Origin: Deltaproteobacteria bacterium
GTDB taxonomy: Bacteria; Desulfobacterota; RBG-13-43-22
DNA: 44,920 bases
Assembly: GCA_016208255.1 (NCBI GenBank)
Contig: JACQYK010000019.1
Coordinates: 1-44,920 of the forward strand
Direction: 5' to 3'
In this document: positions 8,881-16,901 of the stretch, piece by piece
How the letters are laid out: every line of letters starts with the position of its first letter
Position numbering within the stretch: position 1 is the stretch's first letter
Position numbers and translations under genes: made by a program
The notes under the pieces: model-generated
The model's input: only the letters and a program-made list of their open reading frames with translations
What the model was told of the DNA's origin: nothing
The model's database searches: none

Positions 8881-9780
8881 TTATAATTGCCTAAATTTTG
8901 GATCCAGACGCAAGCGCAGCCAGTCTCCTAAAAGGTTGCTGCTCATCACCACCAAAAAAATGGCGATGCCCGGCCAGGTGCAGATCCACCAGGCCGTGTT
9001 CATGATCACCCTTCCGTCGGCCACCATGGATCCCCAGGCCGGTTCGGGTGGCGGCACTCCCAGCCCGAGAAAACTCAGCGAAGATTCCATGATGATGACA
9101 TTCCCCAGTTGGAGAGTGGCCAGCACCACCAGGGTATTGACGATATTGGGAAATATGTGCTGGAACATCACCCGCATCTTGCCGGCCCGGGCGACGATGG
9201 CCAGTTTGATAAAGTCCGCGTTTTTCATACGCAGCACTTCCCCTCGGAGTACCCGGGCATAGCCCGCCCAACCCAAAATCCCCATAATGAGAATAACATT
9301 GTTTTTACTCGGTCCCAGGACAGCGGCCAGAGCGATGGCGATGATCAGAAAGGGCATGGACAAAAACATATCCGTGATTCGCATCAGCACCACATCCACC
9401 CATCCCCCCAGATAGGCCGAAAACAGGGCAACAATGGCCCCCAGGGCACCGGCGAAAACGACCACGGCGAACCCCACCTGAAGCGAGACCCCGGCCCCGG
9501 TTATGATCCGGCTTAAAATATCCCTACCAATGTTATCGGTCCCCAATAGGTGTTTGAAGTCACCGGCCTGCTGGAAAAACGGAGGTTTTTTAACAGCTCT
9601 AAGGTCCGTCTTCAACGGGTCATGAGGGGTCAGGAAGTTGCCGAAAATGCCGAAAACCAAGAACAAAATCAAGATAAAAGCAGGGGTCCAGGGGATTCCC
9701 CGCAGCACCCTCTTGAGACGAAATCCCTTAGAAGCTTGCCCTTTTTCTTCTTTTTCACTAACCGCTTGAGAAGTTAACAC
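8881..9780 (-). CDS. dppC: Dipeptide/oligopeptide ABC transporter permease, DppC type
   Basis: A 299-residue permease with about six membrane helices. The N-terminus has the charged cytoplasmic stretch and OppC-N segment (HDPLKTDLRAVKKPP, near 53-67), followed by HLLGTDNIGRDILSRI, the classic DppC block, and a binding-protein-dependent transport (EAA) loop near residues 205-235. The start is GTG 9780 (MLTSQAV) with GGAGGAAAGG in front. It pairs with DppB (23 bp upstream) to form the channel. Family assignment is secure; the substrate is not. Confidence 0.92.
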   Translation of the reverse strand: MLTSQAVSEKEEKGQASKGFRLKRVLRGIPWTPAFILILFLVFGIFGNFLTPHDPLKTDLRAVKKPPFFQQAGDFKHLLGTDNIGRDILSRIITGAGVSLQVGFAVVVFAGALGAIVALFSAYLGGWVDVVLMRITDMFLSMPFLIIAIALAAVLGPSKNNVILIMGILGWAGYARVLRGEVLRMKNADFIKLAIVARAGKMRVMFQHIFPNIVNTLVVLATLQLGNVIIMESSLSFLGLGVPPPEPAWGSMVADGRVIMNTAWWICTWPGIAIFLVVMSSNLLGDWLRLRLDPKFRQL

Positions 9781-9803
9781 ACCCTTTCCTCCCGGATGAT
9801 AAA

Positions 9804-10721
9804 TTACTGATATTTGATTCTGGGGTCTATGTAGGCGTAGAGAACGTCGACAACCAGATTGATAAAAATAAAAAGCGCCGAGGCAATTAGAACGCAGGTC
9901 TGAACCATGGGGTAATCCCGGGCAAAAATGGAGTCCACGATCAAACGTCCGATTCCCGGCCAGTTAAAAACCGTTTCGGTTATCACCGTTCCATTCAGCA
10001 AAGTGACGATGTTCAGGGCGGCCAGGGTTATAATGGGGATCATGGCGTTCTTAAAACCATGCTTCATGATCACCACATACTCGGGAAGTCCTTTGATGCG
10101 GGCCATCTTGATATATTCACTATCCAGGACGTCCAGCATGGCCGAACGGCTCAAGCGGGTGATGGCCGCGGTGAAATACCAGCCCAAAGTAAAAGTAGGC
10201 ATAATCAAGTGTTGCCAGCTTCCCATTCCCGAAGTCGGGAGCCAACGCAAGGCCACCGCAAAAAGGAGCATCAGCATCAGCCCGGCCCAGAACACCGGCA
10301 GGGACTGGCCGGCCAGGGCAAAGACCTTGCCAAAATTGTCAAACCAGCGTCCGGCCTTGACGGCGGAAAATATACCCGTCGGAATACCGACAATGAGGGT
10401 AAAAGCCATGGCTGCGGCACCCAGCATTAGAGTATTCGGAAAGCGCATCAGCCATAGTTCCAGGCAGGGTTTCCCCCAGCGGATGGAGTTGCCGAAATCC
10501 CCCTGAACGGCCTTGGAGATAAAAAGCCAAAATTGAACGTACAGGGGTTTATTCAGACCAAGGGTCACCCGGATGGCCTCGATATCCTCCGGTTTGGCTT
10601 CCGGCGGGGCCATGAGCAGGGCCGGGTCGCCGCTCAGATGGCTCAACAGGAAGACGATAATACTGATGCCAAAAAGACAAATAGCCGCCTGAACCAGTCT
10701 TCTCAGGATATAATTTAGCAT
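9804..10721 (-). CDS. dppB: Dipeptide/oligopeptide ABC transporter permease, DppB type
   Basis: A 305-residue permease. The first helix (YILRRLVQAAICLFGISI) and the following VFLLSHLSGDPA are diagnostic of DppB/OppB. The EAA loop (YIKMARIKGLPEYVVIMKHG, near 200-219) contacts the ATPase. The last motif DPRIKYQ at the C-terminus is also characteristic. The ATG at 10721 has only a weak ribosome-binding site, and the 121-bp gap to the preceding binding-protein gene holds an inverted heptanucleotide array that can fold, so expression may be lower than for the binding proteins. Confidence 0.92.
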   Translation of the reverse strand: MLNYILRRLVQAAICLFGISIIVFLLSHLSGDPALLMAPPEAKPEDIEAIRVTLGLNKPLYVQFWLFISKAVQGDFGNSIRWGKPCLELWLMRFPNTLMLGAAAMAFTLIVGIPTGIFSAVKAGRWFDNFGKVFALAGQSLPVFWAGLMLMLLFAVALRWLPTSGMGSWQHLIMPTFTLGWYFTAAITRLSRSAMLDVLDSEYIKMARIKGLPEYVVIMKHGFKNAMIPIITLAALNIVTLLNGTVITETVFNWPGIGRLIVDSIFARDYPMVQTCVLIASALFIFINLVVDVLYAYIDPRIKYQ

Positions 10722-10739
10722 GGAAGTTCTCTAACTCTC

Positions 10740-10821
10740 CGTTACGGGTTGCGGGTTACGGGTTGCGAGGTGCGTGTTTTATAAGCCGAACCTTTTTTTA
10801 ATAACCCGTAACCTGCAACCG
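10740..10821. repeat. Inverted heptanucleotide arrays between binding-protein gene and dppB
   Basis: Five 7-bp units (GGTTACG, GGTTGCG and variants) run from 10740 to 10774, and the reverse-complement words CGTAACC and TGCAACC follow at 807-820 of the same kilobase (10800-10820). The two arrays can pair into a long imperfect hairpin in the minus-strand transcript, in the intercistronic spacer after the solute-binding protein gene. Confidence 0.75.
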
Positions 10822-10842
10822 AAAAAATTCAAATATTTTTGT

Positions 10843-12402
10843 TTAGTTCCTCAACTTAATGTATTCAAAACGGATCGGGAAAATCAAGCCCGACACCGGA
10901 TCATAGGACTCCACCCTCTTATTCACTGCATAAGGGACGTGGACAGCCCAAAGAGGGACACGGAACCCTTTTTTAAACAGGAGATCTTCATATTCCTTGG
11001 CCGCCTGGGCAATGGCCTTATTGCCCTCCGCGTTATTCATTTTTTTCCAAGATTCCACCACCTCCGGCATGGTTCGGCCTACCGGAGCCCAGCTTCCCAT
11101 AGTATGACTCTCCAAGGCCACGGCCGGGTGCACCCGGCCGGCCCACCAGGGACCCGATCCATAACTCAGGCCCCGCAGTTCACCGAGGGTATGCTTTTTC
11201 TGCCAGACGCCATGCTCCAGAACGACAAACTCGGCCTTGATGCCCACCTCGTTCAACTGAGCGGTAAGGACGTCAAAGGGAATCTTACTGCCGGAGCCGG
11301 TGGTGAAGGTGGTTTTGAAACCATTGGGATATCCGGCTTCAGTCAGGAGTTTCCTGGCTTGCTCGGGATTGTAGGGGTCAGGCTTGCGTTTGGGATCATA
11401 GCCGGCATGGTAAGGGGCCAGGAAAGAGCCCCAGGGCTCACTTTGATCATTTAAAACGTTTTTACAAATTCCAACCCGGTCAATGGCCAGGCTGGCCGCC
11501 CTTCTGACCCGCTCATCAAGGAAGGGATTGGGATCTTTGGGATGGGCCAGGTCCTGGAAGACCATGGTGGTTAGAAAGGTATGTTGACTCCAGATAATCC
11601 TCAAATTAGGGTCCTTTCTGACCTCGGGGATATGCTGGGCATTCAACATGATCATGTCCGCTTCACCGGTCTTGAGCATGGCCAGCCGGGTAGCCGGTTC
11701 CTCGGCGGTTTTATAATACACCTCATCGATGAAGGGAGTCTTGCGGTAATGATTGCGAACGGCCTTGACCCGGACATATTCGTCGTGTTTGAAGTCAACG
11801 ATCTGAAACGGTCCGGCCCCCACCGGTTTAGCAGCAAAGCCGGCATCCCCCACCTTCTCAATATAATCCTTGGGAACGATCATCAGGTTGTTGTATAACC
11901 GGTCAGGGAAGGCCGGATAGGGGACCTTTAGGTAAACCCGAAGCTGATAATCGCCCATGGTTTCCACCCGATCGACGTGCCGCCGGAGTTCGGCGCCCCA
12001 GACAAACAAGAGATCTTCGCGCTTGGCCCGTTCAATGCTGAATTTGGCATCCTTGGCGGTGAAGAGGTCTCCATTGTGAAACTTGATGCCCTTGCGCAGC
12101 TTGAAATCATAATAGGCTGCATTGGGGCCGATGGTCCAGGATTCGGCCATAGCCGGAATTTCCCGCCCCCTGGGGTCCTTGGCGATCAGGCTGTCAAAGA
12201 TCAGGGTGTTTATGGTGGTTTGTTCCGCCCCGACCCCGGTATGGGGGTCTATGGCCTTCCGATAGGAAAAAGTCGCGTTAGAGGGGGCGTAGGTGAGTTT
12301 ACCCTTTGGCTCCTGTGCTGCCGCTCCTGCACCAAAAAATACTAGCAGGGAAAACATGGCCGTTAAAACAATCAGGACATCTGAAATTTTTTTTCTTTTC
12401 AT
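10843..12402 (-). CDS. ABC transporter solute-binding protein, family 5 (peptide type), copy 1
   Basis: A 519-residue periplasmic binding protein (SBP_bac_5). Residues 1-30 form a Sec signal peptide (basic start, hydrophobic core, cleavage near GAAAQ). Typical family signs are FDSLIAKDPRGREIPAMAES near 68-87, FKLRKGIKFHNGDLFTAKD near 95-114 and the hinge PVGAGPFQI. It binds the ligand and delivers it to DppBC. AGGAGGAGATGAACA precedes ATG 12402. A near-identical paralogue lies immediately upstream (12823-14313). This copy keeps a segment (SYGSGPWWAGRVHPA, near residues 408-422) that the other lacks, so this is the better candidate for the functional receptor. Confidence 0.92.
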   Translation of the reverse strand: MKRKKISDVLIVLTAMFSLLVFFGAGAAAQEPKGKLTYAPSNATFSYRKAIDPHTGVGAEQTTINTLIFDSLIAKDPRGREIPAMAESWTIGPNAAYYDFKLRKGIKFHNGDLFTAKDAKFSIERAKREDLLFVWGAELRRHVDRVETMGDYQLRVYLKVPYPAFPDRLYNNLMIVPKDYIEKVGDAGFAAKPVGAGPFQIVDFKHDEYVRVKAVRNHYRKTPFIDEVYYKTAEEPATRLAMLKTGEADMIMLNAQHIPEVRKDPNLRIIWSQHTFLTTMVFQDLAHPKDPNPFLDERVRRAASLAIDRVGICKNVLNDQSEPWGSFLAPYHAGYDPKRKPDPYNPEQARKLLTEAGYPNGFKTTFTTGSGSKIPFDVLTAQLNEVGIKAEFVVLEHGVWQKKHTLGELRGLSYGSGPWWAGRVHPAVALESHTMGSWAPVGRTMPEVVESWKKMNNAEGNKAIAQAAKEYEDLLFKKGFRVPLWAVHVPYAVNKRVESYDPVSGLIFPIRFEYIKLRN

Positions 12403-12480
12403 TGTTCATCTCCTCCTTTCAGCAATTCTGGTTCATCGGTTAATACTAGTCTTGGATAACCTCCAGGCTTGTTTGTTCTC

Positions 12481-12562
12481 CGTCATGCTGGACTTGATCC
12501 GGCATCCAGGGACTTTGATACCTATGCAATAACCTGGATTCCGGCTTTCGCCAGGAATGACG
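12481..12562. repeat. GTCAT-type palindromic element between the two binding-protein genes
   Basis: An 82-bp dyad with ends CGTCATGCTGGA and CCAGGAATGACG and inner CATCCAGG/CCTGGATTCC. It is in the 420-bp spacer between the paralogous binding-protein genes and belongs to the same class as 2839-2913. Confidence 0.7.
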
Positions 12563-12583
12563 ACCTAATTGACGCTTGGGTAA

Positions 12584-12717
12584 TATTTTCATGTCCCGGC
12601 TTCTGTTCGATCGGGCTTTGCCGATCTCAGGGGAGACTTCCGAAGGAAGTCGGATAAGAAGCCTCCTTTTTAGGTCGGGGGACCCGACCGTATCGTGGCG
12701 CCCCACAGGGGCATGAG
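12584..12717 (-). repeat. CATGCCC...GGGACATGAAAATA element, copy A
   Basis: Read on the minus strand this copy starts CATGCCCCTGTGGGGC, continues with CCACGATACGGTCGGG, a GACTTCC/GGAAGTC hairpin and a GATCGG/CCGATC hairpin (12609-12626), and ends GAACAGAAGCCGGGACATG AAAATA. The order of blocks matches copies B (15566-15700) and C (16369-16502), which are on the plus strand. Confidence 0.75.
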
Positions 12718-12758
12718 TGCTTAGTTTGAAAATGGGATCCAAGGATTAAAAAAGATAC

Positions 12759-12813
12759 CGGTGTACGGTGTAAGGTTTTTCTAAAACCTTGAACCTTATG
12801 CCTTGCACTTTAG
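12759..12813. repeat. Heptanucleotide arrays with a perfect inner hairpin
   Basis: Units CGGTGTA (twice) and AGGTTTT run 12759-12779, and the inverted family ACCTTGA, ACCTTAT, GCCTTGC runs 12786-12806. The arms AAGGTTTT and AAAACCTT (12772-12779 and 12783-12790) pair perfectly around a 3-base loop. The element is immediately downstream of binding-protein copy 2. Confidence 0.7.
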
Positions 12814-12822
12814 GATTTCCCG

Positions 12823-14313
12823 TCAATTCCTAAGCTTAATGTATTCAAAACGAATCGGGAAAATCAAGCCCGACACCGGATCATAGGACTCCACCCTCTT
12901 ATTTACAGCATAAGGGACATGAACACTCCAAAGAGGGGTACGGAACCCTTTCTTAAAAAGGAGATCCTCATACTCCTTGGCCGCTTTGGGGATGTCTTTG
13001 GCCTCAGCACTATTCAATTTTTTCCAGGTCTCCACCACCTCCGGCATGGTCCGACCCACCGGGGCCCAGCTTCCCAGAAGCTCACCGAGGGTATGCTTTT
13101 TCCGCCAGACGCCATGCTCCAGCACGACAAACTCGGCCTTGATGCCGACCTCGTTCAGTTGCGCGGTGAGGATGTCAAAAGGCATTTTACTGCCGGAGCC
13201 GGTGGTAAAGGTAGTTTTGAAACCGTTGGGATATCCGGCTTCGGCCAGGAGTTTCTTGGCTAACTCCGGATTATAGGGATCGGGCTTGCGTTTGGGATCG
13301 AAGCCTGAATTGTAAGGAGCCAGAAAAGAGCCCCACGGTTCAGTCTGGTCATTTAAAACGTTTTTACATATACCAACCCGGTCAATGGCCAGGCTGGCGG
13401 CCTTTCTGACCCGCTCATCATGGAAGGGGCTAGGCTCATTGGGCCGGGCCAGGTCCTGGAAGACCATGGTGGTCACATAGGTATGCTGGCTCCAGATGAT
13501 CCTCAAGTTGGGATCCTTTCTCACTTCAGGGATATGCAGGGCATTCAACATGATCATGTCCGCCTCCCCGGTCTTGAGCATGGCCAGACGGGTGGCCGGT
13601 TCTTCGGCGATTTTGAAATGCACCTCATCCACATGGGGGGTCTTGCGGTAATGGTTGCGGACCGCCTTGACCCGCACGTAATCGTCATGTTTAAAGTCCA
13701 TGATCTGAAATGGTCCCGCACCCACTGGTTTGGCGGCAAAACCGGCGTCTCCCACCTTCTCAATATAATTTTTGGGAACCATCATCAGGTTGTTGAATAG
13801 ACGGACAGGGAAGGCCGGATAGGGGGCCTTCAGGTAAACCCGGAGTTGATAATCCCCCATGGTTTCCACCCGGTCGACATGCCGCCGGAGTTCGGCGCCC
13901 CAGATGAACATGAGATCTTCGCGCATGGCCCGTTCAATGCTGAATTTGGCATCATTGGCGGTGAAGGGATCTCCGTTGTGAAACTTGATGCCCTTGCGCA
14001 GCTTGAACTCATAATAGGCCCAATTGGGGCCGATGGTCCAGGATTCGGCCATGGCCGGGATTTCCCGCCCCCGGGGGTCCTTGGCGATCAGGCTGTCAAA
14101 GAGCAGGGTGTTTATGGTGGTCTGTTCGGCCCCGACCCCGGTATGGGGGTCTATGGCCTTCCGATAGGAAAAGGTTCCTGTGGAGGGGGCGTAGGTGAGT
14201 TTACCCTTTGGCTCCGGGGCCGCTGCCTGCCCCGGTCCTGTCCAAAATAATAAAGTCAGGGAGATAAACGCGGTTAAAAGAATGGGGATAATCAAAACTT
14301 TTTTGCTTTTCAT
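12823..14313 (-). CDS. ABC transporter solute-binding protein, family 5, copy 2 (internal deletion)
   Basis: A 496-residue paralogue of the protein at 10843-12402, with the same signal peptide type and the same sequence nearly throughout (for example the end KRVESYDPVSGLIFPIRF is identical). The clear difference is an in-frame loss of about 25 codons near residue 407: copy 1 has HTLGEL then SYGSGPWWAGRVHPA..., copy 2 goes from HTLGEL straight to GSWAPVG. The lost piece lies in the C-terminal half of the binding lobe, so ligand binding may be changed or lost. AAGGAGAGAAGAC precedes ATG 14313. It is first in the operon, 167 bp after gntR, with the AT-rich palindrome in its leader region. Confidence 0.88.
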   Translation of the reverse strand: MKSKKVLIIPILLTAFISLTLLFWTGPGQAAAPEPKGKLTYAPSTGTFSYRKAIDPHTGVGAEQTTINTLLFDSLIAKDPRGREIPAMAESWTIGPNWAYYEFKLRKGIKFHNGDPFTANDAKFSIERAMREDLMFIWGAELRRHVDRVETMGDYQLRVYLKAPYPAFPVRLFNNLMMVPKNYIEKVGDAGFAAKPVGAGPFQIMDFKHDDYVRVKAVRNHYRKTPHVDEVHFKIAEEPATRLAMLKTGEADMIMLNALHIPEVRKDPNLRIIWSQHTYVTTMVFQDLARPNEPSPFHDERVRKAASLAIDRVGICKNVLNDQTEPWGSFLAPYNSGFDPKRKPDPYNPELAKKLLAEAGYPNGFKTTFTTGSGSKMPFDILTAQLNEVGIKAEFVVLEHGVWRKKHTLGELLGSWAPVGRTMPEVVETWKKLNSAEAKDIPKAAKEYEDLLFKKGFRTPLWSVHVPYAVNKRVESYDPVSGLIFPIRFEYIKLRN

Positions 14314-14459
14314 GTCTTCTCTCCTTAATGGTTAACTGAAAGTTTTCATAATTCACCACAGGGTTGCTTGTTAATGCGTTTTCTCATCGATACAACGGAT
14401 TTTTTGTCTCCGATTCAAATACTTTTCGAGCAGGCCGGAAAAATGATTTACTATCGGTT

Positions 14460-14478
14460 ATCATATATGATATATCAT
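14460..14478. promoter_or_regulatory. Candidate GntR operator before the importer operon
   Basis: The sequence ATCATATATGATATATCAT contains two overlapping perfect 12-bp palindromes (14460-14471 and 14467-14478). It lies just after the gntR stop and about 150 bp before the first binding-protein gene. A near copy (ATGATATATTAT) stands upstream of gntR at 15264-15275. FadR-class GntR proteins often bind such AT-rich dyads next to their own gene. Confidence 0.6.
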
Positions 14479-14479
14479 G

Positions 14480-15148
14480 TCAATACCCTTTGTCAAAAAA
14501 CTCCAGCAACAATTCACCGCCATGAATCAGGTCCATTTCCATGGCCGATTTGGCAGCGTGGGAATCTTTGGCTTCAAGTGCCTGTAAAATCTGTCTGTGA
14601 TAATTCGATTTTGTTTTGGGTATGTTTTCTGAGTCTTGGGGTTGAAGGTTGTTCAAGAAGGGGCCGATTTTCAGCCACAAGATCTCGATGATTTCCAATA
14701 AGGCCGGCATTTCAGCTGCCTTACAAACTTCGATATGAAAGGCATAATTATTGGCGATGGAATCTTTAAATCGGCCTTCCTTGGCAGCCTTGATCATCTC
14801 CGCATTAATTCTGGTCAACCGGTTTAACTGACGGATTTTTATTTTCTTGGCGGCTTCGGCGACTGCCAAACCTTCGTTTACAATTCGTATGGCTCGATTC
14901 TCCAGATACCCTTTTTTGTCCAGGATAGGCGTCGTAATGGGATGCGCGGGCTTCATCTCCAGTGCCCCGTAAGAAACCAACCTTAAGAGGGCCTCCCTCA
15001 CCGGCGTTATGCTGGTGCCCATTTTTTCAGCCAGTTGACGAATGGGGAGCCGCTCTCCGGGTTGAAAACGTCCGGACATAATAGCATCTTTGATCTGTTG
15101 ATATACTTTATCGTTGAGATTATCTCTTTTGACCTTAATGAGTTTCAT
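14480..15148 (-). CDS. GntR family transcriptional regulator, FadR/FCD subgroup
   Basis: A 222-residue regulator. Residues 10-75 form the winged-helix domain (IKDAIMSGRFQPGERLPIRQ, then TSITPVREALLRLVSYGALE, the usual GntR recognition region). Residues 85-220 are an all-helical FCD ligand domain with the expected histidines and acidic residues (FHIEVCKAA, NYHRQILQALEAKD). These proteins usually bind a carboxylic or amino acid that is a substrate of the adjacent pathway. I prefer ATG 15148 to the TTG at 15154, since AAGG stands just before it. Divergent spacing and shared palindromes (14460-14478 and 15264-15275) make it the likely regulator of the importer operon. Confidence 0.9.
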   Translation of the reverse strand: MKLIKVKRDNLNDKVYQQIKDAIMSGRFQPGERLPIRQLAEKMGTSITPVREALLRLVSYGALEMKPAHPITTPILDKKGYLENRAIRIVNEGLAVAEAAKKIKIRQLNRLTRINAEMIKAAKEGRFKDSIANNYAFHIEVCKAAEMPALLEIIEILWLKIGPFLNNLQPQDSENIPKTKSNYHRQILQALEAKDSHAAKSAMEMDLIHGGELLLEFFDKGY

Positions 15149-15263
15149 GGACAACCTTATTCTTTAAATTGTGATGGTCTTTTCGATGATTGCGCGGAGG
15201 TCAATATTTTAGAAAAAAAATCAATTCGTTTTCCGGCCGATTCGGTTAAATGCTATATGTTAT

Positions 15264-15275
15264 ATGATATATTAT
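15264..15275. promoter_or_regulatory. Candidate autoregulatory GntR operator
   Basis: ATGATATATTAT differs by one base from the perfect palindrome at 14467-14478. It lies 116 bp upstream of the gntR start in an AT-rich stretch (TATATGTTATATGATATATT) that could also hold a promoter. Confidence 0.5.
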
Positions 15276-15565
15276 TGACCTTCTTCGCTAATGTCAACAT
15301 CCAATTGAAAGGGGTCCGCTTACGGAATTGATAGATTAGCACTCCCCGATTTTCAGATGAAACTGAAAAGATGGGATGCTTACCCTTTCAAATACCATAT
15401 TTTTTTCCTCAAAATACTCTCCTGCCTATATTCCCATTAGGACCTGTTTGAGCAAAGCTGTAATTATTTTTTAGTGCTCGGACCTGCGCATCCTCGGCTT
15501 TTGCAACGTTAAAGGTATCTTTATTTATTTATGCTCCCGGAGCCAAGGTATAAAGAATAAACCGC

Positions 15566-15700
15566 CATGCCCGCCTTTTGGGGCCTGGCACCACCATACG
15601 GTCACTTTTGGTGACCTAATCAGGAGGCTTCTGAACAGAAGCCGGGACATGAAAATAGGGACTGGGCAAGGATAACCTCGAAACCTATTTCCGTAATATA
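15566..15700 (+). repeat. CATGCCC...GGGACATGAAAATA element, copy B
   Basis: Begins CATGCCCGCC, then CACCATACGGTCAC, a GGTCAC/GTGACC hairpin, GGAGGCTTC, GAACAGAAGCCGGGACATG and GAAAATAGG, and closes with an inverted CCTATTTCC. It ends just before the ferredoxin ribosome-binding site. Apart from this element and the operator at 15264, the 563-bp gap 15149-15711 shows nothing recognisable. Confidence 0.75.
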
Positions 15701-15711
15701 AGGGGGATCGA

Positions 15712-15900
15712 ATGAAAGTAATTATAGATGAAGAAGAATGTCTCGGTTGCGAGACTTGCGTAGAACTTTGCCCGGAAGTATTCAAGATGAATGAAGACAA
15801 GGGAAAAGCTGAGGTGATCCTGCCGGAAGGAGGACCGAAAGAGTGTATTGAGGAGGCTATAGATTCCTGCGCGGTCTCCTGTATCCACTGGGAAAAATGA
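15712..15900 (+). CDS. [4Fe-4S] mono-cluster ferredoxin
   Basis: A 62-residue ferredoxin of the Thermotoga/Pyrococcus type. Seen: Cys10, Cys13 and Cys16 in CLGCETC, then VELCPEVF with Cys20, and near the end Cys45 and Cys53. By family knowledge Cys10, 13, 16 and 53 hold one [4Fe-4S] cluster and Cys20-Cys45 can form a disulfide. The usual CPxxAI after the last ligand is here CAVSCI, which adds a seventh cysteine at 57. AAGGGGG stands nine bases before ATG 15712. It is a small soluble electron carrier; the next gene (NTF2-like) is 39 bp downstream. Both genes are bracketed by direct copies of one repeat. Confidence 0.92.
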   Translation: MKVIIDEEECLGCETCVELCPEVFKMNEDKGKAEVILPEGGPKECIEEAIDSCAVSCIHWEK

Positions 15901-15939
15901 GTCACTCTCCATTCACTCCCAAATAGGAGATAAGATTAC

Positions 15940-16389
15940 ATGTCAACCTTAGATGAGTGCCGCAAGGCGTCAGAACATCTCTATGATGCTTTATCCCATA
16001 TGCTCAATGGGGATTCCTGCCTGATGGATGGTATCTGGTCGCACAACTCGGACGTGACCACCATGCATCCCACTGGCGGTCGGGAAGTCGGATGGGACAA
16101 GGTTCGGGAAAGATGGGATCAATTGGCCAGGCTGACCTCGGACGGACAGATCCGGTTGAAGGATCAATTAATTCGAGTTGAAGGGGATATCGCCTACGAA
16201 GTGGGTACCGAGGAGGGGCAGGTTAAGCTTGGCGGAAAGCTGGTCTCCATGCAGCATCGCGTCACCAATATCTACCGCCGAGAAGCCGGGGTCTGGAAGG
16301 CGGTTCACCACCACGCGGATATTTCACCGGTGATGGCGGAGGTAGTCCGCAGTTTGGAACCAAAGCCTCATGCCCCGCCAGGGGCGTGA
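15940..16389 (+). CDS. SnoaL/NTF2-like (ketosteroid isomerase-fold) protein
   Basis: A 149-residue protein with the pattern of DUF4440/SnoaL-like proteins: helical start (LYDALSHMLNGD), LMDGIWSHNSDVTTMHPTGG near residues 29-48, GWDKVRERWDQLA near 51-63, then three strands ending NIYRREAGVWKAVHHHAD near 110-127. These proteins form small cone-shaped barrels and act as enzymes or ligand binders with varied roles, so no reaction is proposed. The last six or so codons, including the stop, come from the repeat that starts at 16369, so the native C-terminus may have been replaced. Confidence 0.85.
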   Translation: MSTLDECRKASEHLYDALSHMLNGDSCLMDGIWSHNSDVTTMHPTGGREVGWDKVRERWDQLARLTSDGQIRLKDQLIRVEGDIAYEVGTEEGQVKLGGKLVSMQHRVTNIYRREAGVWKAVHHHADISPVMAEVVRSLEPKPHAPPGA

Positions 16390-16502
16390 GACCACGATAC
16401 GGTCGGGCCATCGGCTCCCGTTCGATCGGCTTTGGCCGATCGAACAGAAGCCGGGACATGAAAATAGGACTGGGCGAGGGAAGGCTAGAATCCTATTTTC
16501 AT
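16369..16502 (+). repeat. CATGCCC...GGGACATGAAAATA element, copy C
   Basis: Begins CATGCCCCGCCAGGGGC, then CCACGATACGGTCGGG, a perfect TTCGATCGGC/GCCGATCGAA hairpin (16421-16444), CAGAAGCCGGGACATG, and an 11-bp pair ATGAAAATAGG/CCTATTTTCAT (16458-16468 and 16492-16502). It is in direct orientation with copy B, with the ferredoxin and NTF2-like genes between them. Confidence 0.8.
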
Positions 16503-16649
16503 ATTAAGAGCAGGAAACTCCCGTCCTGCAATACCGAGATCGTGAATCAAAAGCAGGGCCGGATTTCATTTTTTCCACCTCCTCCTCCGGACGCTTCCAG
16601 GATGGGGAAGGCATCTTCTCGAAAGATAGTTCGGGGTGTAGAGAAGTGT

Positions 16650-16680
16650 TAAAAAAAAATGGCCCGGTTGGGACCGGGCC
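16650..16680 (-). terminator. Rho-independent terminator of the small gene at 16713
   Basis: Arms GGCCCGGT/ACCGGGCC (16661-16680) with a TGGG loop are followed, in the minus direction, by a run of nine T. It lies 32 bp after the stop of the small protein gene. Confidence 0.85.
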
Positions 16681-16712
16681 GGAAAGGGTTGATCTGGAAT
16701 TGGCGCTTGCGA

Positions 16713-16901
16713 TTAGGGAAATTTGAGTTTTCCTTCGCCGGGCACACTTTTGGGATTTTTAAGTCTTGAGGCATCATCCACACAATTCTTTTTTTCCTCA
16801 TCACTCAAAGAATTTGGATCCCGCAGTGCATCCAAGGGACACAAAAATCTGTTTCCCGCATTGTCCTTTACCCAGACTAAGGGTTCTGTCTTCACCGCCA
16901 T
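16713..16901 (-). CDS. Small uncharacterised soluble protein (62 residues)
   Basis: Starts at ATG 16901 (MAVKTEPLVWVKDNAGNRF) with AGGAGG five bases before; an open frame extends 25 codons further up but without a good start. The product is hydrophilic, with one tryptophan, two cysteines (CPLDAL and NCVDDA) and a polar tail ending GEGKLKFP. I do not recognise a named family. A good ribosome-binding site and its own terminator at 16650-16680 make a real monocistronic gene likely. The 341-bp gap to the PAS gene (16902-17242) holds no recognisable element besides the two ribosome-binding sites. Confidence 0.65.
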   Translation of the reverse strand: MAVKTEPLVWVKDNAGNRFLCPLDALRDPNSLSDEEKKNCVDDASRLKNPKSVPGEGKLKFP

